In this document: positions 27,005 to 34,800 of the stretch, in pieces
Numbering within the stretch: the first letter of the stretch is position 1
How the letters are laid out: each line of letters begins with the position of its first letter
Assembly (NCBI GenBank): GCA_937991535.1
Contig: CALKHN010000079.1
Span: 1-64,000 of the forward strand
DNA: 64,000 nucleotides
DNA from: an uncultured Sphingobacteriales bacterium
GTDB taxonomy: Bacteria > Bacteroidota > Bacteroidia > Chitinophagales > Chitinophagaceae
Reading direction: 5' to 3'
The notes under the pieces: generated by a model
Databases searched by the model: none
What the model saw: only the letters and a program-made list of their open reading frames with translations
Told to the model about the DNA's origin: nothing
Position numbers and translations under genes: made by a program

Positions 27005-27088
27005 TACGTTGGTTGAGGGTAGTGAACAATCAGGTAATGAAATTCGAGGAAAATAGAAAATGTTGGTGAACTCTGACTCTTACATATT

Positions 27089-27400
27089 TTAATCATCCGA
27101 AAATCTTTCCATCTCACGTCTGCTTATTTGCATCTCTAACCACCACTTCCAGCAGTCCGCCATTAACCGGTTGTAATCCCCGCTTTCAAACGTCTCAACG
27201 ATCGTGATCTCCGCACAATAGTAATGTGCATCCGCATCTGCAAACTCATAAATTTTTGCAGGGTATACTGTATTCCCCTCATTTGCATCATTAATGTGTA
27301 GGTCACTAATAAGGATGTGACAGCGGGGAGATTCAATATGCATTACATCTATTAGCCCGGATCTCGGATCTCTGCCAGGTATGATATCAAATTTTTCCAT
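27089..27400 (-). CDS. Hypothetical protein, 103 residues
   Basis: A soluble acidic protein with no recognised family: 'RCHILISDLHINDANEG' and 'YYCAEITIVETFES' look like beta strands and the tail 'ADCWKWWLEMQISRREMERF' is a conserved helix, since a decayed copy of the same tail exists at 25990-26102. It has a normal ATG and no signal peptide. It lies 84 bases beyond the start of the broken lipoprotein gene and reads in the same direction. Confidence 0.6.
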   Translation of the reverse strand: MEKFDIIPGRDPRSGLIDVMHIESPRCHILISDLHINDANEGNTVYPAKIYEFADADAHYYCAEITIVETFESGDYNRLMADCWKWWLEMQISRREMERFSDD

Positions 27401-27626
27401 TCAAAACTTTCTTTACGCTAAAAATATATTACTACCCCTTAGACGGTGGGGCAATTGTGCTGGTGGTATCTTCAAATCCGATGCTAGGTGCAACGTCACG
27501 AATGGCCATAAATCCATCTTAACATAAACTTGCAGGTAGTCTGGGTGGTTTTAAAAAATGATCCATTTCGTTAATCGCATTAATGGGTTGCAAAGCTAAA
27601 ATTTTGAAAGTCGCTAAAATACAAGG

Positions 27627-27655
27627 GGCGCCGTAAAAACGGCCCCCGTTTTATT
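27627..27655 (+). terminator. Terminator-like hairpin A
   Basis: GGGG-C-GCCGT, loop AAAA, ACGGC-CCCC, followed by GTTTTATT. A GC-rich stem with one mismatch or bulge and a T-rich tail on the + strand. It closely resembles the hairpin at 31343-31370 in layout and flanks ('AAGGGGC' before, 'CCCCGTTTT' after). It lies in the 440-base gap 27401-27840, in which I see nothing else. Confidence 0.5.
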
Positions 27656-27840
27656 AGTTTCAACCCTAAACCCTTAGGAGAAGGGCAAGTTACTGCATGT
27701 CTGCGGATTTAAAAATTTTGGTTTAGCGATTTTAAAAACAACTTTGAATGGAATGAAAAATAGCCGAAGGAAAACCTGGAGGAAACACCTCCCGAGGTGT
27801 TGGGACGCGAAATAATTATTCCGTCGTTCTTCAAACTTAT

Positions 27841-28047
27841 TTATTTTTTAGGAACCTTTGTTTTTGGCTTTTTAATATCCGGTTTTTTCGTTCCCGGTAC
27901 TATACCGGCAGCCATGATTTTGCCAGCTTTTTTCACTTTTTTAGAAAACTTCTTATCACCTATACTGTCTTTCATATCGGAGAAACTCTCTGTCAATTTT
28001 TTTTCCACCTGTTTTCGCAACGCTTTTTTGTTATCACTTTTTGCCAT
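27841..28047 (-). CDS. Small basic protein
   Basis: 68 residues, very rich in lysine: 'KKALRKQVEKKLTESFSDMK', then a tail of KKP-type repeats ('KKPDIKKPKTKVPKK'). The composition and an ATG preceded by spacer AT-rich sequence suggest a real small protein, perhaps nucleic-acid binding; the tail resembles those of histone-like proteins. A longer open frame on the opposite strand (27797-28276) is its low-complexity antisense and is not accepted. Confidence 0.5.
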   Translation of the reverse strand: MAKSDNKKALRKQVEKKLTESFSDMKDSIGDKKFSKKVKKAGKIMAAGIVPGTKKPDIKKPKTKVPKK

Positions 28048-28330
28048 TCAACTGCGGTTTTTGAAGTTAATACACGAATTTAACAATAAGACAATATTTC
28101 CAATGTTAAGTTTTCAGAGCGGTGTCCCATCCACGAACTCTGATAACTATGGGGCGGCCGGCAGTGTACATGCTCAAAAAGTAGATACCGGGATAGATAA
28201 ACACTGTGGGCGGTTCGGCATCCGCCCGATTGTTACAATTGACGCAACGGGTTTACCTAAAATTTCCATTCCTTAATAATCCCTTAATAATTAGTTTAAC
28301 TACACTTGTAATCTTTGCAAAACCATTGTA

Positions 28331-29176
28331 TTGAAAAAACGTCCCGTTGATGTTGTTGTGGTATCCGATGTTCATCTCGGCACTTATGCAAGCCGCGCCA
28401 GGGAATTCTTAACCTATTTGAAAAGCATCGCTCCCCGACTTTTGGTACTCAATGGGGACATTATAGATGGCTGGCAATTCAGCAAACATTATTTCCCCGC
28501 GACACATATGGCGGCTATCCAGGAAATCCTTGCCCTGCTTTCAAACGGCACCCGGGTGATCTACATCACCGGCAACCATGATGAATTATTGCGGCGTTAC
28601 TGTGACTTGCAGATCGGAAATTTTAAACTTACCGATAAAGCCCTCATTGAGATCAATGGGAAAATGACCTGGATCTTTCACGGCGATGTATTCGATCACA
28701 CCACCAGAGGGCAGGCTAAATTCTGGACTAAACTGGGAAGCAATGGGTATGCTTCCCTTTTGGCTTTTAATGGCATGGTCAACCGCCTGATGAAAATAAT
28801 GGGAAAGAAAAAACTTTCCCTTTCCAAAAAGATCATGGAACACTTCCATAAAAGAATGGTCAATATCGATGCCTTTGAAATGATGATTGCCGAACTGGCA
28901 ATCGATAAAAAATTTGATAATGTGATCTGCGGCCATATACATCAACCGAGGAAAAGAAAAATCATTACAGAATCTGGATCAGTGACCTACCTGAATTCAG
29001 GCGATTGGGTAGAACACATGACGGCATTGGAATACCGCGATGACGACTGGTATATCTATACCTACGATGTAGCCACCATGAAAGAAACGGAACTATTGTC
29101 CAGTCCGCCACAACCGGAAGTGATGACCAATGAGATAGCAATTTACCTGCACGCTTTGCAGCAGGCAACTATTTAA
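28331..29176 (+). CDS. Metallophosphoesterase, LpxH-like (UDP-2,3-diacylglucosamine diphosphatase family)
   Basis: 281 residues with the full calcineurin-like motif set: 'VVSDVHLG', 'LNGDIIDGW', 'YITGNHDELL', 'FHGDVFDH' and 'VICGHIHQP'. In this family two metal ions are held by these D, N and H residues. It is placed with the LpxH/LpxH2-like group of bacterial lipid A or lipid phosphoesterases. The start is the TTG at 28331; no ATG lies in the first 90 bases of the frame, and the motif starts eight residues in, as expected. It is followed 11 bases later by a glycosyltransferase gene, a pairing common in Bacteroidota that hints at envelope lipid or polymer metabolism. Confidence 0.82.
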   Translation: MKKRPVDVVVVSDVHLGTYASRAREFLTYLKSIAPRLLVLNGDIIDGWQFSKHYFPATHMAAIQEILALLSNGTRVIYITGNHDELLRRYCDLQIGNFKLTDKALIEINGKMTWIFHGDVFDHTTRGQAKFWTKLGSNGYASLLAFNGMVNRLMKIMGKKKLSLSKKIMEHFHKRMVNIDAFEMMIAELAIDKKFDNVICGHIHQPRKRKIITESGSVTYLNSGDWVEHMTALEYRDDDWYIYTYDVATMKETELLSSPPQPEVMTNEIAIYLHALQQATI

Positions 29177-29187
29177 TCCCAAAAGCG

Positions 29188-30171
29188 ATGAAAATATTTT
29201 ATGCGGTTCAGGCTACGGGCAACGGCCATATCAGTAGATCCATGGAACTATTGCCCCACTTACAACAATATGGAAAAGTGGATATTTTTCTCAGTGGCAA
29301 CAACAGTAATTTGTTTCTGGACGCACCAGTAAAGTACAGGAGCAAGGGTATGAGCTTGTATTACAATTGCAATGGTGGGCTTGATTACTGGAAATTGTTC
29401 CGCGAGTTTCAACCGCTACGCCTGAAACAGGAGATCAGCCATCTGCCGGTAGAAAAATATGACCTCGTGATCAATGATTTCGACTACATCACCGCCGCAT
29501 CCTGCGCCAAAAAACGTGTTCCTTCGGTAAATTTAGGCCACCAGGCCAGCTTTCATTCCCCGCAAACCCCGAGGCCCTTATTAAGAAGTTCGGCGGGAGA
29601 ATGGATCCTTAAAAACTATGCGAAGGCCAGCCGCTACATCGGGCTGCATTTTAAAAAATATGACGATTTTATTTTCCCGCCCGTGATCAAAAAAGACATC
29701 CTGGAGGCCGATCCTACAGATGGAAACTATATTACAGTTTATTTGCCTTCTTTCTGCAGGCAGCAACTGGAGCAAATATTCCTTCCGCTAAAAGTTAATC
29801 GGTTTGAAATTTTTTGCTTCCAGGTTTCGCAACCTGAAACAGTGGGCAATATTAGCTTTATGCCGGTAAGTAAAAAATTTTTCAATCAGAGTTTAATTCA
29901 TTGCAACGGTATCATCACCGGCGGTGGTTTTGAAACACCTGCCGAAGCCATTCATCTGGGCAAAAAATTGATGAGTATCCCCATCAACAGCCAGTATGAA
30001 CAGCAATGCAATGCCGCCGCATTGAGACAACTGGGGATAACAACGCTCAAAACAATTGATAAAAATTTTAATGATCATTTTTACAAATGGCTTAATGAAG
30101 GCCCGGTCGTTAAAATGGACTATAGTCAGAGCATCCCCCAAAGCCTGGCGTATCTTTTTTTGAGCATATAG
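29188..30171 (+). CDS. GT28/MurG-like glycosyltransferase
   Basis: 327 residues. 'VQATGNGHISRSMELLPHL' is the N-terminal glycine-rich loop of GT-B enzymes of the MurG/GT28 group and 'ITGGGFETPAEAIHLGKKL' is the C-terminal nucleotide-sugar binding motif with the conserved GGG-E. No signal peptide; it should work at the cytoplasmic membrane face. It is co-transcribed with the phosphoesterase gene upstream. Donor and acceptor are not known. Confidence 0.8.
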   Translation: MKIFYAVQATGNGHISRSMELLPHLQQYGKVDIFLSGNNSNLFLDAPVKYRSKGMSLYYNCNGGLDYWKLFREFQPLRLKQEISHLPVEKYDLVINDFDYITAASCAKKRVPSVNLGHQASFHSPQTPRPLLRSSAGEWILKNYAKASRYIGLHFKKYDDFIFPPVIKKDILEADPTDGNYITVYLPSFCRQQLEQIFLPLKVNRFEIFCFQVSQPETVGNISFMPVSKKFFNQSLIHCNGIITGGGFETPAEAIHLGKKLMSIPINSQYEQQCNAAALRQLGITTLKTIDKNFNDHFYKWLNEGPVVKMDYSQSIPQSLAYLFLSI

Positions 30172-30351
30172 GTGAGTACGCCACGGAAAAAGTACATTAA
30201 AATCAGGTACAGATTACCAGTACGGCAGTAGATCAACGTATGCAGGCAGTTTTTATACCGGACACAGTTTTTTTCATTTACTGATGTTGCATGAAAGCAT
30301 AAACCTTGGGGCCGGTTCGGCATCTAACATCCGGTATGAAGCATCCGGTAT

Positions 30352-30522
30352 CTATTTCATTACCTCATCAATCTCCACATCTCCTTCCTCGTTCCTGGGG
30401 TGAGGATAATCTTTTTTGATATTCTCCTCTAACTTTTTTTTATCCTTATTGTTCTGTCGCACGAGGAACAGGATCAGTGCGATAACAAGGATGCCTGCAC
30501 CTGTGATAATGGGCCAGTTCAT
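30352..30522 (-). CDS. Small single-span membrane protein
   Basis: From the ATG at 30522 the product has 56 residues: one membrane helix ('IITGAGILVIALILFLV') and a charged cytosolic tail ('NNKDKKKLEENIKKDYPHPR') ending in an acidic 'EEGDVEIDEVMK'. Small proteins with this helix-plus-acidic-tail pattern are widespread in Bacteroidota. A start at 30612 would add 30 unlikely residues. Function unknown. Confidence 0.65.
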   Translation of the reverse strand: MNWPIITGAGILVIALILFLVRQNNKDKKKLEENIKKDYPHPRNEEGDVEIDEVMK

Positions 30523-30801
30523 ATGCGGATATTTTACCAAAGTTAATTCATTGCTTAAACAGGCCATATTAAGTTTCGGCTCATGAGGACGTGCTTCTCC
30601 ATTCTTATACAACAGATCAAAGACGCATTGGTAAGCTTCGCACGTGCATCCTTGATGTTACCCTGGCCTTTTATGTTACAACAGCCATTTTTCCTGGTTT
30701 TCTTCGCATTATAGTAAATTTACCTGTGCGTAGTACAATGATTACAAACCAATAACTGCTCGCATTACGGTATAATGGTATAATGTTCTATTTTTTGGAA
30801 A

Positions 30802-31012
30802 CGCAATCGGCCGTTTCTTTGTGTAACAAATCCAATGAATCCTTTTTGATCCATACCCTGAAGAACAACCGAAACCTTAACCTGAAACCCTAACCCAAGA
30901 ACAACCCGAAACCCTGACCCTACCCTGAAAATCCAATGCAATGTCCTAAAAACCGACAAAGACATTGATCAAAGCAACGACGGCCTGAAAACTGTTGTTG
31001 CTTTGTGCTTTT
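30802..31012. repeat. Dispersed intergenic repeat, copy B
   Basis: About 210 bases matching 25372-25550; this copy is longer because of a CCCTGAAACCCTAACCC-like stretch (30878-30927) of short C/A-rich repeats. The conserved block ends with CAAAGCAACGAC (30970-30981) pairing with GTTGTTGCTTTG (30994-31005). It lies in the gene-free stretch 30523-31539 (about 1 kb), in which only this repeat and two terminator hairpins are recognisable. Confidence 0.7.
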
Positions 31013-31207
31013 GGTGTCAGCCTAATATGTTGAAATTGAAAAAGCCCCATGAAAATGGAGCTTCCGATATAATCCTTAATTCACGAATGAGGACTACTAA
31101 ATTACGGTAGTATGATGGTATATGCAATAAGCACTAACACCAATCGATTGTTATATAGAAAATGTCTTTATAAAAATATTTGACAGGGCAATTTATGAAT
31201 AACCAAA

Positions 31208-31229
31208 AAACCCGCATTGCTGCGGGTTT
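31208..31229. terminator. Rho-independent terminator-like hairpin
   Basis: AAACCCGCA (31208-31216), loop TTGC, TGCGGGTTT (31221-31229): a perfect 9-base stem flanked by A-rich sequence on the left and TCTAAAA on the right. The A-run on the left makes it a good terminator for minus-strand transcription, such as that of the fbp remnant or the large secreted gene. Confidence 0.6.
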
Positions 31230-31342
31230 CTAAAAGTAAGCACAGCCTATCTACCTGACCTCAAATAAAAGCTTTCAATTCAGCCATTCTAAAGTTTTTA
31301 TGCATCGAATGTTTAAATTAGGGTTTAACTTAAAAATAAGGG

Positions 31343-31370
31343 GCAGCATAAAAATGCACCCCGTTTTTAA
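31343..31370 (+). terminator. Terminator-like hairpin B
   Basis: GGGG-CA-GCAT, loop AAAA, ATGC-A-CCCC, then GTTTTTA. Same layout as hairpin A near 27640, with different stem bases that still pair, which means the structure and not the sequence is kept. Confidence 0.5.
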
Positions 31371-31539
31371 ATCCAATATCCTATGAAAAACCGGAGCAAA
31401 TATAGGTTAACAATTACAATGATTAAGTATTTATGCGGTACAATTCGGTTGACGGCCTGTTTACTTCGATGAATAGCACCACGGTTTTAAAAATTTAAAG
31501 CAGCGTTATTATTATTATTGGTGGTTTTCCTGCTCATTT

Positions 31540-31786
31540 CTATTCTTCCATACTCGAACTGCTGTCGATAAACAGGGTAGAGCTCTCTTGCAGTGCGGCT
31601 GGTATAAAGTCTAAGATGCGATGATGGTTCTCCGGGTAGTTCTGTCAGCCCCGCTTAATTCATCTCCACATTCACTCTTTTTGCCGCAAGTCCAATGTCT
31701 CTGAGTAAACCCGGAAGCTCGCCGCGGCGTTGGGAAAATTCATTAAGGGCTCAATAGTGAATTCATCAAGCGTGTACACTTTTCTG
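31540..31786 (-). pseudogene. Fructose-1,6-bisphosphatase class 1 remnant, internally deleted
   Basis: The minus strand encodes two ends of a class 1 FBPase. N-terminal piece: 'YTLDEFTIEPLMNFPNAA', a frameshift, then 'GELPGLLRDIGLAAKRVNVE' and a stop, matching the conserved start of the enzyme. C-terminal piece: 'RILDFIPAALQESSTLFID' ending in 'SMEE' stop at 31540, matching the usual 'RILD..PTELHQRTPLFIGS' end. The roughly 250 central residues, with the whole active site, are missing. It lies just downstream of the 1597-residue gene and is not functional. Confidence 0.78.
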
Positions 31787-31873
31787 CTGATAAGCACGAA
31801 TATTTAATCCAACGATTGCTAGTAAAACAGCGAACTTTTTATCTCTTTTTGCAAAAAAAGTTGAAATCAGAAA

Positions 31874-34800
31874 TTAAAGCTTTACAAACCTTACAATCCT
31901 CCGTTCACCACTACTTTTGACAAGTACTGCTATATATCGTCCTTTGCTTAAGGTATAAACGGGAATCCGTACAGAAGTCAAACCTTTGATATTTTTAGTT
32001 ACAAGCTTACTTGTGCCGTTCATGCTTGTAATTTCCAAAAACACAAATTCCTCAGAAAGATCAATTGAATCTAATACGAATTCGTTGGTTACCGGATTGG
32101 GGTAAAGGCGGGCACTGGCTTCACGACCCGAAGGTTCCGCAGAGATTACAAATCTAAGTTCCCCACTAATCAATTCGCTTACCACCGCACATGGATTTAA
32201 AGTTGTGTAAACGCATCGCACTTTATCACCTGAAGACTCAGGCTTGTACACCAACTTTGACTGCACAGCACCGGGAATATCCCGCCAGGCACCCATTGTT
32301 TTCTGCTCTTGCCACTGTAGCATATCCTGGCCTGCGGCTTTTGCTACCGTAGCCGTAAGCGTAACGGATTCTCCTGATTTTATAGAAGTATCGCCGGAAA
32401 TCTCCAGCGTAGGAGCAACGATTTCATTTACCTTGATTCTAATAGAATTGCTGGTTACTGCAGTTGTATCAGCACATGAAGCATTACTGTTCATTCTGAC
32501 TTTAATCTCATCATTATTTTGGAAATTATTACTGCTGTATTCAATGGTGTTTCCTCCGGTGTTTTTGCCATTCAGCAACCACGTATATTTTGGTGCATCT
32601 CCGGCATTAAGTGCAGTTGTCGTAAACGTCAGGGTTGAGCCTTTGCATATTTCTGTTGCCGATGCGTCAATGGTAATGGATGCAACCAGACCGGTATTGA
32701 CCTTAATTGTTAACATATTACTTTCTGACATTAATGAAGCCCCGCATTCATTAATGGCAGTATATATCACCTTAACACTGCTACCGTCACTTAGGTCGGC
32801 GCTCACCAATGTGTCGCTATTGCCACCCGTTTCTTTGCCATCAATCATCCACCTGTATACGCTTTCGTTGTATTGCTTGTTTTTAGCAATGAAAGTAATG
32901 GTCTCGCCTGGGCATATTTCAACTTTTGAAGCCTGGATTTCTACGTTTGGATTTCGAACGGGATTTACACTTACCCGCCCCGAACTACTGTACACAGTCT
33001 GAGGGCCGGAACATGATGTAGCCGCGACAGTTAAACTGGCCTGTATTTGATCAAGATCCTTTAAGTCGTACAGTACAATTGTGTCTTTATTATCTCCAAC
33101 ATTCTTTCCATTAAGTATCCATTGTATGGAGTACGAATCCCCGGCATAAAAGGTCTCCGCATAAAAGGTTGTTGCGGTGCCGGGGCAAATTATACCGGGA
33201 TCAGCCCTATGAATATTTATTGCAGGTTCATCCCCTTTTACACTCATCGTAATTATATTGCTGGTGTCTCGCTGCAAACTTTCACTGCAGATATCGCTGG
33301 AAACGAGTACTGCCCATACCCGGTCACCATCCTTCAAATAGTTAGGTTGAAATATGGTATCCTCCAGGTCCAGTCGGTCGGTATTGTGCATCCATTCAAG
33401 ATGGCCGTCGTAACCCAAACCGGAAGTATCTGCAATAAAGGTTACCATAGTACCATGGCAAATGGTTGTTTTATTTGCCGTTAAGGTTACATTTGGGATC
33501 TTTTTTTGCCTAACCTGTATGGTTACAACACTACTATAGTTCCCATCAATTTTACATCTTAATCTATAACCATGAGATGTTAGAGGTACCCGGTTAAGGT
33601 AAATAGCCTGTGTATTTGCACCGGTATAACTGGTATCATCTGAAGTTATCTCCTTAAAGCCTCCTCCCTTATCCAGTTGCCATTGATAAGTACTGCCATG
33701 GAGATCAGGCTCAACAGTAGTCGTCCATCCTTCGCAGACTGTTTTGGTCAGGTTTGAAGGGAAATTATTACCGTAAATTGTGATGGTTTGACCCCCGGAA
33801 ATTACGATATCAGTTCGCCCATCCAGGTCAAAATCCACAGCACTTGCTGCATCTCTGGCAACCAGGGTTTGTACCCCTGGATCAGTAGCTATTTTCCCCG
33901 ATGTCGAAATGTTCCTAAATAAAATGCCTGCAGAAACAAGGTCAGGCTTATCGTCTCCGCTGAGATTAGCCGCGATTACACCTAATTTTGACCCGCCAGG
34001 ATTCATCGGCGATGCAAAGGAAATTACGCCGTTGGTTGTTGTATTTCTAAAAACAGCAGTGCCAATAATAACATCCAGCTTGTCATCGTTGTCAAAGTCA
34101 ACGATGTTAATTTCTCCTCTATTAATTTCAGGAGCGACGATGTCTATAATTTTGCCAAATGTGAATTTCCCTGGAGTCGAAGTATTTTCAAGGCAGGAAA
34201 AAACCACACCATCGGGAGTGTTGGTCTTGCAAAAAATGATTTCATTTTTATTGTCGCCATTTAGATCGCCGACTCCAATAAATCCTGAGGGACCAACATC
34301 AAAATTTAATGCGGCCGCAAAAGAAGGGATGCCAGGTATGCTCGTGTTTCGAATGATCGAGATTACGGAACCGGAGAAGCCACCGGCAATAATATCAGGT
34401 CGCCCGTCTCCATCAATATCACCGATAGTGAGCGAAGTGTTGAAATAATTGTCTATGGATAGAGGAAGATGAATTTGCTGATCAAATGCTACCTTTCCCG
34501 GTGAACTGTTATTCCTTGCAAAGATTACATAGTTCGAATTGTTTGCGATTGTTAAATCCGGTTTACCATCACCATCTAAATCATTGAGTGTGAAACCCCA
34601 CCCGTAAGCGTCTGCGTTGGCGAGGATCTTCTTTTCTTCGAAGGAAAACTTGCCCGGTGCCGAGGTGTTTCTGTAAACGAAAATGCCACTTTGAAAAAGA
34701 TGTTGGCTCGAAACGATATCCGGTTTGCCATCAATGTCTATATCGGCAGCTGATACACGATAAAACCGATCGGAATTGTTTTCGGCACGATAGGTTATTT

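Noticed and set aside
27797..28276. 159-codon open frame on the + strand
   Set aside because: It is antisense to the lysine-rich small protein at 27841-28047; its product is the phenylalanine-rich mirror of a lysine-rich gene and has no family features.
30878..30927. CCCTGAAACCCTAACCC-like stretch as a CRISPR or telomeric array
   Set aside because: Units are short, irregular and without spacers; it is part of the dispersed repeat copy B.
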